A stretch of 28,520 bases of DNA from positions 21,784 through 50,303 of the forward strand of contig KN882933.1 of NCBI GenBank assembly GCA_000934455.1, written 5' to 3'. The notes beneath the pieces were generated by a model. It saw nothing but the letters and a program-made list of their open reading frames with translations. It had not been told where the DNA came from and did no database searches. Positions 1 to 10,628 of the stretch are shown here, piece by piece. The position numbers and the translations under genes are program-made. Position 1 is the first letter of the stretch, and each line of letters begins with the position of its first letter. Origin of the DNA: Apostichopus parvimensis (Eukaryota > Echinodermata > Holothuroidea > Aspidochirotida > Stichopodidae).

Positions 1-325
1 CATATGTATCTATGAATATATGTGGCATGCAACACTAACATATTAGATGTATCTATGAATATATGTGGCCTGCAACACTAACATGACATATGTATCTATG
101 AATATATGTGGCCTACAACACTATTATAACAGATGTATCTATGAATATATGTGGCATGCAACACTAACATATAAGAAGTATCTATGAATATCTGGGCTAA
201 AACACTTAAATAACAGATATTTCTAAGAATATCTGTGGCCTACAACACCTATACATTACAAATGTGTCTATGAATATATTCAGCCTGTGGCTAACATTAC
301 AGAATTATCTATGAATATATACACA
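1..325. repeat. 43-bp tandem repeat (about 8 units), cut by window edge
   Basis: The core TCTATGAATATATGTGGC recurs at 9, 52, 95, 138, 181, 222, 267 and 308. The first five spacings are exactly 43 bp and the last ones 41-45 bp. Each unit continues with a CTGCAACACTAACAT-like tail. The units grow more divergent to the right, so the array probably decays at this end and continues beyond the left edge. No coding content was seen. Confidence 0.93.
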
Positions 326-1921
326 ACAACAAAAAACCATTATTAAGCCTACATTACATAAATAGAAACAATGTGTAACAAGCCTTAAACAACGTTTTGG
401 TAAGTAAATAACTTACTGTATATTTACATTACCGAAAAGTGCACATAGCATTGAACTTGACACGGTTTCATTTTCAGGATCGGTTGTAGCTGGTGTAACC
501 GGTTCCAGAATGCCTCGGTATTGTCTTTTTGGCGATAATGTCGATACCGCATCGAGAATTGAATCGAATTTGGCAGGTATGCAACTGTGCTGTTCGGTTG
601 TGCGTTTGTACATATAAATACACGGGCTTTTCGTGAGCTTCCGTTTGCATTATTTTGCATTTGTGCACTTGTGCATCAAATGCGCACGTTTTAAATTATA
701 TCTAAGCCCTAGTTTTTCGGGAAGGGGAGATAAGGTGTGGTGGAATGCCGAGGTAATGTTTGTGGTTGAAAAACAATAAAACCAACGAGCTGATGCAAGA
801 GTTAATAATGATTGAAATAAAGAAACTATGGCATCCACTTTACAACCACATCAGCAATCGAAAATAGCATGATTATGCATAGTAAATATACCAAATTATC
901 ATTTGATAGTTTTAGTGCATTTCCAAGAACAATATAACAAACGTCCTACGCATATATCCTTCGCAGAGAAAAACATTTCTTTTTGATATTTCCCAGCGAG
1001 GCACGGTGTGAAAAATTTGGTAAAACAATTGTACTCCACTGACATACTTTCATAAATATGTTTACGCTTTTTTTCATCAGTGATAAAGATACAAGTGAGA
1101 TACGAGGCAAAGAAAATAATGGATTTACTTTCGTGGTCTTCAAATTTGAAGAACTTGGAGAGATTGAAATCAAGGTACAGATGGATGGGCTGCATATTCT
1201 TCACTATTGAAAGGAGAATGAAATGTCAGATTTCTTATAATCGCTGGTTATGTTGATTCACTTCTCCGTGAGCTAAGTTAATGGAGTTATGTATTGGGAT
1301 TGGATTGAGTAATTAGGCAAGTTTTGTATCGATTAAACTTGTTTAGTTTCCCATTTGGTAGATATGTTTCATTTAGTCCGAATTTTAAGCACACTTTTTT
1401 CATCGATAGAATAAACGGCTTAACTTGCCCATACGTAGTTAGTTGGAATTACAAATAATAGTTATAATTAGTTGGGATTTTCATTATTAAGGTTATTTTG
1501 TTTCCGTTGAATACATTATTTAAATGGGTCACAATGTATGTCAATAACATTGTTCGAGTGCAACTCTTCTGGTGTTAGTAAGACAATCGGGAACATTTAG
1601 AATAAGAAAAAGTGTACTCACGGTTTTTCTTCTTCATCTGTTCCCTTCCTCCCCCCTCGGTCCCCTTACTGTCCCTAGATACTTACCGCGGACCGGCAAA
1701 GCAAACGATCAGTCGATCACCACGATGGACAGATAGATTCCGACACAACTTAAGATTGGAAAAAAATATATCCTTGAAATATCCAAGGCAAGGGTATTTA
1801 AAACAAATGGCGCCGTTTGATTGTTGTGTTCGGTACGGCGTATGGGCATCCCGTTCAGTTCAGTGATCTACGCAAGTTCCGTTATACTTTCAATCACTCC
1901 AAGAAAACAAGAAAGTTCTGT
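326..1921. other. No supported gene; AT-rich intergenic DNA
   Basis: Several short open frames exist on both strands, the longest about 101 codons at 899-1204 on the minus strand. None resembles a family I know, and none has clear splice sites or a consistent codon pattern. A TATA-like CATATAAATACACGGG lies at about 609-624, but no transcript can be tied to it. A second TATA-like stretch precedes an ATG at about 1,808. I treat the whole stretch as non-coding. Confidence 0.5.
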
Positions 1922-2200
1922 ATTCAGTTCCAAAAAAAACGTGCATTTTGTTCCACAATCCTGTATTTAGTTCCGAAAATCCTGTTTTTGTTTTCGAAAT
2001 CCTTAAGTAGTTCCGAAAATCCTTAAGTAGTTCCAAAATCCTTTATTTAGTTCCGAAAATGATTTATGTAGTTCCGACAATAATATCTAGTTCCAAAAAT
2101 CCTGTATCGAATTCCGAAAATCCTTATTTAGTTCCAAAATTCCTGTATTGAGTTCCGCGAATCCTTTATTTAGTTCCGAAAATCCTGTATTTTATTCCTT
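1922..2200. repeat. 20-21-bp tandem repeat, unit TAGTTCCGAAAATCCTGTAT-like
   Basis: The GTTCC core, or a one-base variant, recurs at about 1927, 1949, 1970, 1990, 2010, 2030, 2050, 2071, 2090, 2111, 2131, 2152, 2173 and 2194, giving about 14 units with period 19-22 bp. Units differ by point changes and one-base indels. The unit length is close to two helical turns. A further isolated match, ATTCAGTTCCGAATTACG, lies near 2,240. Confidence 0.92.
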
Positions 2201-3880
2201 GACGAATCCAGTCAGCCTCCAAGAACGCAAGAAAACAAATGTATTCAGTTCCGAATTACGATAATGTGGGTATCGAAAATATACATTGTTTCGTTTTCAG
2301 TTCGAAATCAAATGTTATATTACATTGGCAAATTTCCTTACGAATATTTTACTCGAGTGAGAATTGTTCGCATTGATTGTAGGTATAGTGGTTAAGTTGT
2401 CGTCTGCTTATAAAGGCTATATACTGAAGACAGTGTGTAGGCCTATGCAGGGCGTCGATATATCAGATAAACCAGTTTTTTCTGCCTGTTTGGCATTATG
2501 GCTGTTAATTTGATTAACAATATAGCAGATAAGTTCCTGCTACTTTAATGAACGCACAAGGTGATAACGACATTGTGATTAGCTGCATCAAGGAGGTATA
2601 CTTACCCTGCCTAATCTAGCATTGATGCGCTAAATTCGACCACTGCAAAAGAAAGGGGAAAAAGGAGATTAGCCTTTTCTAAGAGTTTGGATGAAAGCGT
2701 CATGCAACAGACTGAACGAATACCCAAGTTCCGCCGTCAAAGAAGATAGGTCAAAAGAAACGAAAAAACATGATGATTTGGTCTTATATTGATTATATTG
2801 TATTCACACGAATCGATTGTGACCGGAACTAAACCAACATTACCGTATCAGTCTGAATAACCACTAAGTTTAGTCTTATTGATCAGAATTTCTTTATTTG
2901 AATTTCCCTCTGAGGTCACGAAAGATAACGACGAGTTATGGCACGATATGACCGTTAAGACCGACAATGCCTGTATGGTAACGTCACACATTTTTCATGT
3001 GAAATATTTCTACTTCGAATTTAATGGGAACCAATCAAATATATATTAATTAATTGAGATTGATTAATACTTCATGAAAGTTAAATTGAAACTTGCGGAT
3101 ACGGTTAAACTAACATATATTTATTCCCGTATATATAAATTTTTCTCCTTTGAGGGAAAAGGATTTGAGAAGACGTTTTGGCTACTAGGTCATATTTGGG
3201 AAACAGACAACAAGCTGTGAATTATAATGATGAATATACATACAAGGGACACAACCATTTCTTTTACAGTTCTCTCTCTCCTTTGGATGACGAAGAAATT
3301 TTGGATTCCGTCACAATTACGTCATTATCACAAACTGGTGCACTAAGTAACGCTTTAGTCATTTTTTCGTATTAACGTTTAATCGTGTATAGTCTCATAA
3401 TTCATACGACTATTGACTTATGCTTTCATATGTGGATTTTTTCATTTAAAAAGAGTACGGTTGAGATTTATCATTTAAACAAATCTGGAGTAGCCTTCCT
3501 GATATAAAATTTGCTTCTTCTTTGTCATTTATGCAAATGTGTTACTAGACTGTGTTTACTGGTCTGTTCTATGCATAAAAAACATATGGACTTTGCAGTT
3601 CCTTGGTCCCAAAGATTTGCGATTATCAGTCTTAATCATTCATTGGTGATCACAACAGTCCTGATGACTGGCAAGTTACGTAATAATATTTAGGCAAATG
3701 GAGGTCATTCCTCTACGTGTTTCTGCCATGAAGGTATTACAGGCATATTAGCAGTGCCGGATAACCCAATAGAAGATGAGGCGAGGACCAAATCGACAGG
3801 GAGTTTCCAAGGCCAACTGTCCCAATGTCAAGAGGGCCCCATAGGTCTAGGGTTCTTCGTGAATAATAACATTCGACATT
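2201..3880. other. No supported gene
   Basis: There are short open frames only. A 65-codon frame at 3178-3375 and a 60-codon frame at 3511-3693 both start at non-ATG codons and resemble nothing I know. A splice-donor-like string on the minus strand (complement of ATACTTACCCTGCC) is at about 2,598-2,611 without a neighbouring exon I can identify. Confidence 0.5.
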
Positions 3881-4690
3881 TGAGTTTATTTTATTCGCAC
3901 TCAGATTGTTCAAAATACAAAAATATTACAAAGGCAAAATATTCAAAAAGGACGGAATTGAAAAGAACAAAAAGAGTAACAGGAGCTAAACCCATTAGGC
4001 TGACAGAACGTCGGCCCATTTCCAATTGGGCCCTTTAGACGAAAAATTGCACATTCAATGGAAAATACTAGGAAACCAATAAATAAGACACAAAAACGAA
4101 TATATTGCACAAAATACTGAAAAGTGCCTCCCTCTCCCCCACCCCCAAAATTAAATGAGATGCTTCCTTAACTCAGCTCTTAAAAGATGAGAAGACTTAA
4201 TGGATTTGATATGATTTGGAAGAGCATTCCAATCCTGAATTGCCGTGAAGTAGAAAGTAGAGCTAACACCACCCTTAGAATCAATAACATAGAAATTGTG
4301 ATGTCTTGAACGAGTCAACTGGTTATGAATGACAGAGGTTTTGGTGAAATTGGTGGTGAGGTAGGGAGAACTACAGTTGTTAAAGATTTTGTGTGTGTGG
4401 TTTAACCTAATGAATTTAGCTCTACTCTCTATGGATAACAATCCAAGACCAAAAATGTCCTCCTGCCCAACATAGAATCTCGGGCCTTGCATAAGTATGA
4501 AGCGAAACACTTTATTTTGAGTAATCTGAAGCTTCTTTTTAAGAGTTTTATTGAGGCCTGTGAACCAAGAAGAAGAAGAGTAGTCAAAAAGACATTGAAT
4601 AAGGGCCATGCAAAGTAGCCTTGTGCACCGTTGATTCAGGCAACTGGCTTGGCGATACAGAAAATTGTCTGTACCGCTCAGTGTTGCTAA
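3881..4690 (-). mobile_element. 3' fragment of a CR1/L2-type non-LTR retrotransposon
   Basis: On the minus strand this holds the C-terminal end of a reverse-transcriptase ORF (about 4,690 to 4,151), then a roughly 270-bp 3' UTR ending in an AATAAAATAAA polyadenylation-like run at about 3,886-3,897. The endonuclease and the RT catalytic core, including the YxDD box, are absent. This is the usual result of 5' truncation when such elements insert by target-primed reverse transcription. I see no target-site duplication. The precise clade (CR1, L2 or a relative in the Jockey group) is inferred from the protein tail and cannot be settled here. Confidence 0.82.
4151..4690 (-). pseudogene. Non-LTR retrotransposon ORF2 C-terminus (post-RT 'thumb' region)
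   Basis: The frame reads through FLYRQ, ALIQCLFDYSSSSW, then a QNKVFRFIL segment, GPR..VGQEDI, LNHTHKIF, and finally FYFTAIQDWNALPNHIKSIKS, with a stop near 4,151. This order (FDYssSsW, qNK..RfIL, LNH..kIf, WNsLP.hIKsi.s) is the hallmark of the region downstream of the RT palm in CR1/L2-like elements of marine animals. The first ATG in frame is at 4,609, but homology continues upstream to about 4,690, so that ATG is internal to the original ORF. About 180 of what should be roughly 900-1000 residues remain. No stop interrupts the remaining frame, which suggests a fairly recent insertion compared with the other elements here. Confidence 0.82.
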
Positions 4691-5799
4691 AAAGCATACA
4701 TTTGAACCCCTAAGGAGCCTCTATGAAAAGGCAATACCAAAATGTGAACAAATACTGTGAAATAACTCATCGAACTTACCAGGGATGTAATACTCAAGTC
4801 CATTTCGTTTGTGGTCTCGGACTTGGATCTGTGGGAAGCCCCTACAGTCGCCGTGAAGTTAAGGTGTTATTGTCATTTGAAAAGATTGATCCTTTAAACC
4901 AATAGCCAAACGACTTTCTCGAGATGAAAAAAAAGCAAGAAACTAACAAAATCTGTTAAGCTTTATTATTTGCGTGTAGAGAATGTTAAAGTTAAAAATG
5001 CAGCATTCTTGTTCTAAATTGGTATTTGTGATTTAGTGGCTCTTATGGAAGGTCTGCATTACGTTTTACTTACAAGTCTACAAATTATTAGAAATAAGTG
5101 TTCGAAATTTGAAAAGATAAAATGTTACTTCACTTAATCTTAAATTAAAATATTGCTATACTGAGATTGCCAGAGAGGAAGAAGCCTGATATCACGCTGA
5201 ATAAATTTATGGCTCCCTTCACATATAAACAAAATACATTAAAGAACTTATAATAAAATTTTATGAAATATAAGTATACTTTCCTGGAAAAAGTCACTTG
5301 TTGTGCATAGTCAGACATTCTGTTCTAGATATGACCTATAAACAGTAGAGCAACGTGTCTTTTCACACAATGTATGTTCATTGTGTTTTTGTTATATATC
5401 TTGATCCTGCTTTGCATGTGATTTTTTTTTTACATCATGCAAATCCATATCTTTCAATTGTTTTTCTTACTTTTAAGCTGTTTAGTCACAAGCTTTTTGT
5501 TTGTAGGCAATCATTTCTGAGAACCCGAGCCTGTTAACCATATATTTCATATTTGATATATTAGGAATATACAAGTGTTCGCGATTTCAAGGATAAGAAC
5601 TAGTAATATATTCGTTAATAGCTTTTACGTATTGATCCGCTTTGAGTGTTTGACGTCATTGACTTTGGAAGTTTATCATAAGAACTGGTCAGTAATGTAA
5701 CATCCCGTCATCATGTTTGTATCCTCAAGAAATTGAAAGGTCAATTTAAATTGCATTGTCATTTGTGTCGTTAAATAGCCACCACTGTTGCTTTTGCTT
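4691..5799. other. No supported gene
   Basis: AT-rich sequence with only 60-codon-scale open frames (for example 4723-4905 and 5355-5537). None is recognisable. A poly-T run lies at about 5,421-5,431. Confidence 0.5.
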
Positions 5800-6020
5800 G
5801 CACCATCGTCGCATAACCATCATGATGTTGCATCGAATGATGTTGCGTCGCATTATCGTGATGTTGCATCGTCGGTTATGATGTATAATATACACGATGT
5901 TGCATAGTTGTTTATATTGTACAATCTCCATGATGTTGTATTGCAGTTTATGTTCCATCAATATCTTAATGTTGCGTCATAATTCATGTTGCATGGTCAC
6001 TGATGTTGCATCATCTTTGA
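5800..6020. repeat. Degenerate interspersed/tandem repeat of GATGTTGCATC
   Basis: The motif GATGTTGCATC or a close variant (TGATGTTGCGTCG, CGATGTTGCATAG, TTCATGTTGCATGG) recurs about ten times between 5,820 and 6,015. The spacing is irregular, roughly 13-45 bp, with CAT/GAT-rich spacers. An open frame on the minus strand (5746-5961) is a by-product of the repeat and is not a gene. Confidence 0.8.
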
Positions 6021-7950
6021 TGTCAGATCGTGATTTGAATTTTTCATCTTCGTAGATGTTTCTCGTTTACCTTTTTCTCAACTTCATTGAAATGGCATCG
6101 ATAATGATGTCCTTTCGTAATTGTATGTTCTTTTTAACAATAGTGTTGCGTTTAGTTCTTAAAAGTTCATATAACTGTTCTTATCATATATATAAATATA
6201 TAACACTTGTAAAAATACGATATATGCTGATCTCCAAGAAGTTTCGCGAAGCCAGGAAGATAAAACTACGTAAGGACTTCACCATCTGAAAATTATTGTC
6301 GTTATGCTCTAGTTTAAAGTACATCCCGGTATAAAACCAAACTGACCCTCTCGAAAAATGTAATCATCCTCCGCAAGAAATCATCAATTAGCCCAAGAAA
6401 AGATAAATGTATCTGAAAACTATTGATCCTGAATTCATGGTAGGATATATCAATTGGGATTATCGAAATCATCGCGAAATGGTAAAATCCTGGGATATTG
6501 ATCCAACGAGAATAATTTGCACAAACATTTCCATAGATGTAGAGCACGATGAGAAGGTTTCAGTGTCTTTAATTTGATGCAATTGTATAAATATTATTTT
6601 ACTAAATGTTTACACTATTGTTGGATTTGATGCCCAAGCAACGGGCCTATTCAAGCTATCATGAATACAAAACTGTATGACGATACATTACATCTGTGCC
6701 TGGAAAGTTCACAAAGACACCTACAGTTTTCTTTTCATTCATTCCGTCTCCGGAACAAAGAATGGGATTTTACGCGCATTGTTATGCTAATGATACCGGA
6801 TGTTTCCTCGAATGTCTAAAGTATTCCTGAAACACGTGTATTAGACCAACCGTGCAATATAACAAATCATTATATATTCGACTGTTATTCTTTCGGAAAA
6901 CTTGGATTATCGCTAGATGCCGGTCTTGTTTTGAAGCGGTTATCCAAATTATTCAACTGAAAATGAAAGCTTACCGGCTAAAAATTGAATTAGCGGTAAA
7001 AAATTAGACCGGTAATCCGGTTAATAATCGAAGTTTTATCATCTTTCAAAATGCTAGATTGTGGACCGATTAACCGGGATAATCGTTTGTATTCATATAT
7101 GCCAAATATCCATAACGAGCAATATCTTGATCGTCGTCCTGTTTTTAAATTCTTTAAATGAACAAATGTTTATCCTTGTACTCCTAGCATAACTATATTA
7201 TTCAAACTAATGTATAAGCTATAACTATAGTTATCCTGTAAATGTATAGTTCTATTCACAACCTATAAGCAAAACCAAATCGGTCATAAAAACGAGCATA
7301 ATCTCCCCGTTATGAAATAGAAAATAGCTTTTTAGAATAGTTAGCTAGATACACAGTACACTGGTTCAATCTTTTGTCTATTTATGTTCATATCTTTAGT
7401 ATTATCTTCTTTGAATATTCATTATTGTGAAAATCAACAATTAACTTACGTCAGGGCAGCCCTTTCTAATCTCAAATAAATATGGATGATAGAAATAATC
7501 CTACATCCTTACTCTGAATCTACTGACAGTACTCAAGTTTTCATCTTACGGTAACCTTGTTATAATCAGAAGATAGTTGTGTCCTACTCCAGTGTGATGC
7601 ATTTTTTTTTATTTTAGATGGCGCTCATACGCTTTATTCACAGAAAAATAAGAAATAAGTATCTGGGTGACGACAAGTTGCAAGAGTTATGTTCTTTATA
7701 TATACTCTCATTTACCGACTTAAAACAAGGCGACTTAGTTTGATTAATTGCAATCTAAGTTTGAATACTTTGAAGGTTTTGTAACATTCTTGATACGTCG
7801 AAATACGGCTGCTTTCAAGTTAACTAACAGAGGAACATTTTCTTTTGATCACTGATGTGTAAAGTAACGTTTGCTTAAAATTAAGTTCAGGTAAATTAAG
7901 ATATCATGACAGGATGTAATGATGTATGCAAATAGAAGGCTGGAAATGAA
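6021..7950. other. No supported gene; contains a cluster of CCGGTTAAT-type motifs
   Basis: Open frames of 77 codons at 6056-6289 and 6314-6547 (minus) resemble nothing known. From 6,935 to 7,090 a cluster of related strings occurs in both orientations (GCGGTTATCC, CCGGTAATCCGGTTAATAA, GATTAACCGGGATAATCG); see findings. Confidence 0.5.
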
Positions 7951-7958
7951 GTAGAAAA

Positions 7959-8014
7959 ATATTACACTGAATTTGTGTGTTAGATAACACAAATGTGTCT
8001 TATCGTGTAATATT
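7959..8014. repeat. 56-bp imperfect palindrome (long hairpin)
   Basis: The outer arms AATATTACAC (7959-7968) and GTGTAATATT (8005-8014) are perfect reverse complements. The inner arms ATTTGTGTGTTA (7971-7982) and TAACACAAAT (7985-7994) pair with a 2-nt bulge. The loop is tiny, and about 10 nt on one side are unpaired between the two stems. It could be a relic of inverted termini of a small DNA transposon or a chance AT-rich hairpin. Confidence 0.75.
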
Positions 8015-9136
8015 GGTCCAAACAGTTTCCTTTCATCAGCAGGTAACGGCCACAGTCACATGGTTAGATATATTGATAATATTATCATAGGAGTTAACAT
8101 TACATGACATTTTCAGGAAGATGAGAAGTTAAAAATTTACACATAGAAATGTTGCTTAAAAGTGTCTTTTAATTTTATATTATTTTCATCCATAACCTAA
8201 CCAAACATTAATAGGTTTTACCATCGTTCCGGTCACAGTATATAGCCTTCCACATCCATCCCGTTCCTGTTTCACTCTTGAAAGTTTAATGATACTAGTT
8301 GGAGCTTTCGAATCTTCCAAAGGCACTTGTTTCTAGAAATTTTGGGGATGAACTAGAAGACAAAGTTGACCTTTAAGGCACACAGAGAGATATCAACACT
8401 GTGTTAAGAGAACTGCAACTATATATACAAGCCTCACCTGTTTCGAGAGTTACTGTATAACCACAGCCTTCAGTGTGATATTGACACAGGACAAGAACAG
8501 TGTAGGAGGTTGAAATTGCAACTTAGTACAGAGACTACATGTTACAAAAAGAAAACACTGTTGACAATATTTCTCTAATTAGTTTTTATTTTATTGCTTC
8601 CATTGACATTACAACATCAATACGTATCAATAATTTCATTATCAGATACTACAATATGAACTTATGATATTGTAAGAGATACACGGGAATAGGTTGCAAT
8701 TGCATCACAATGAGAGACCAGGATCGCCTCAAAAGGAACAAGTGCGGTTGGTTGAAAAATTGCATATTTTCACAAGCATACAGAAATACGGAAGATACCA
8801 AGAACAATTAAAAAATAAAGGAATTATTATTTCCTTGGAAATATCCAATATCATAAACATATATTGCAACGCAGTAATTTCTTACATATTTATATGTATG
8901 TCGGTGTTCGTATAGCAATGTAAAGATATTCATTTCTGCAGGGACGGGGGTTGGTTAATACTGGTAATTTTTATGGCTTACATAATATCCAATTGGGTTA
9001 GGAGCTAATACGACAAAACTGAATTACAATGAAGAGATCATGAATATTCATTAATCATCAATCAGAATAATGAATCATGAATAAGAAGTAGCAAAAAACG
9101 ATACAAGAAGATGAAAGATAAGTATGGCAAGCCGAT
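8015..9136. other. No supported gene
   Basis: One 73-codon open frame (8694-8915) is not recognisable. The remainder is AT-rich with many stops in all frames. Around 9,040-9,090 AT-rich ATGAATATTCAT-type palindromic strings occur. Confidence 0.5.
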
Positions 9137-9223
9137 CATTGTATTTAAGGTTTACGTTAAATATACAGAACATTATCTCGTTATTAATGTTAAAATCTTA
9201 CTATAATACGACAAAGTCACGTG
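9137..9223. repeat. Direct repeat, left copy, flanking the 34-bp minisatellite
   Basis: It starts CATTGTATTTAAGGTTTAC and ends at TCACGTG. The copy at 9701-9786 shares TTAAGGTTTAC, TACAGAACATTATC, GTTATT and the closing TCACGTG in the same order, with small indels. The two copies lie 564 bp apart in the same orientation and bracket the minisatellite. Confidence 0.78.
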
Positions 9224-9316
9224 TTTCTATTATCTTCAAAGAAACATCATTAAGGATCATCATAATGGAACAAAGAACTTGAGTACCAAAAAAATTGTTA
9301 TTAATTAATTGTAATT

Positions 9317-9590
9317 ATAGCTTACCTATCACATAATAATGAAATGATCGATAGCTTACCTATCACATAATATTAAAATGATCGATAGCTTTGCTATTAC
9401 ATCATTTTAACATGATCGATAGCTTGCCTATCATATAATATTACCATGATCGATAGCTTACATATTACATCATATTAAAATGATCGATAGCTTAGCTATC
9501 GCATAATATTAAAATGATCGATAGCTTACCTATCACATAATATTAAAATGATCGATAGCTTACCTATCACATTATATTAAAATGATCGTT
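9317..9590. repeat. 34-bp minisatellite with internal hairpin in each unit
   Basis: The unit is GATCGATAGCTTACCTATCA followed by CATAATATTAAAAT. GATCG begins at 9346, 9380, 9414, 9448, 9482, 9516, 9550 and 9584, so the period is exactly 34 bp with no indels although the units differ by point changes. A partial unit precedes at about 9,317. In most units GATAG...CTATC forms a 5-bp stem around a short loop, and GATCGATAG overlaps a palindromic ATCGAT. Confidence 0.95.
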
Positions 9591-9700
9591 GGGTTTGATT
9601 CTTCTTTAGTCTAACAAAATTGTAGAAACTTTCAAAGATGCAGTAAAATAAAAACGTGAAGGAAATGTTAAAAAGAAAAAGTGAATTACACGGAGCATAC

Positions 9701-9786
9701 CATTGTACTTAAGGTTTACTTAATGTACAGAACATTATCAGAGTTATTTTCATTTTCAATCTTGTTAAATTATGTAAGCTCACGTG
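9701..9786. repeat. Direct repeat, right copy, flanking the 34-bp minisatellite
   Basis: This is the partner of 9137-9223. It starts CATTGTACTTAAGGTTTAC and ends at TCACGTG. Same-orientation flanking copies fit either a segmental duplication in which the minisatellite grew, or a short non-autonomous element with terminal direct repeats. Confidence 0.78.
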
Positions 9787-10610
9787 ATCGTATTGTATTT
9801 ACAGCGAATGCTTTATTTAGGTATATAACCACAACGGAAAGTAAATGAAGACGATACAAAGCGTCCTTAACTTGACTGTTACTTAAATGTTAGTGTTAAC
9901 ACTAAATAGAAATTTGTATATCTTTTTATGTCGGTGAACTATTTGTTATATTCTTCATGCGCTGATGGCGATCAGTCAATATACCAAATAGAATATGCCG
10001 TAAAAATTATAATAATTAACTACAAGTATTTAAAGGATGATTTGAAATGGTCAGATCACAAATCAGTAAAACAATAATAAAGGGAAACAATCATTATAAA
10101 AGAATAACATGAAAAGTATTGAAATAATCGATCAAGTTATTTAAGTCTCAGTTTCTTAATATAAAGAATATGCATTTGTTATTTTATATCATATGAAATG
10201 ACGTATCAGTCACTTCATCTTATTGTCTTCATGTTAAGAACGATAAAACATTGGAACAGAAAGAAATGAAGAAATGCAAACTTACAAAACAAATCACAGA
10301 TATTACTTAATATCACTTCACAGTTCTCACAATGGTATTGTAGATAACCAAAGAATGTCATTTTGTCTTAACATTGACACAATTAATGTGGCTCTACTCT
10401 TGTTAGATTTAAGACATTACGTAACCGATACGTCACAGTTTAAACCAACATTTTGTAAGAGGAGGAACGAAAAAAAACCAGAAAAGGTGAATCATGCACT
10501 GTGTTTGTGGATGCAGCATGTACAGATTTTAACCAAAGCATTCCAAACATGTCTGCTAAAAATCTAGTTCAGAAATATTAACAGAATTAGGCGTTTAATG
10601 AATGTTTGGA
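9787..10610. other. No supported gene
   Basis: A 97-codon open frame (10274-10567, ATG start) is the longest. Its sequence is not recognised and its composition is that of the AT-rich surroundings. I do not call it a gene. Confidence 0.5.
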
Positions 10611-10628
10611 CTAGTAAAGTATTTTTCG

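Noticed and set aside
899-1204. 101-codon open frame on the minus strand
   Set aside because: No recognisable domain, no supporting splice sites or neighbouring coding signal. Such lengths are possible by chance here.
2598-2680. ATACTTACC string resembling the 5' end of U1 snRNA
   Set aside because: The following sequence does not match U1 (no stem-loop I, no Sm site in place). More simply it is the complement of a GTAAGTAT-type splice donor, or chance.
5746-5961. 71-codon Ile/Met/Arg/Asn-rich open frame
   Set aside because: It arises from the GATGTTGCATC repeat and has the biased composition expected of that.
9317-9590. CRISPR array
   Set aside because: The units are contiguous with no unique spacers, and the context is eukaryotic. 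It is a minisatellite.
10274-10567. 97-codon open frame with ATG start
   Set aside because: Not recognised, composition like the non-coding surroundings, no promoter or splice context.
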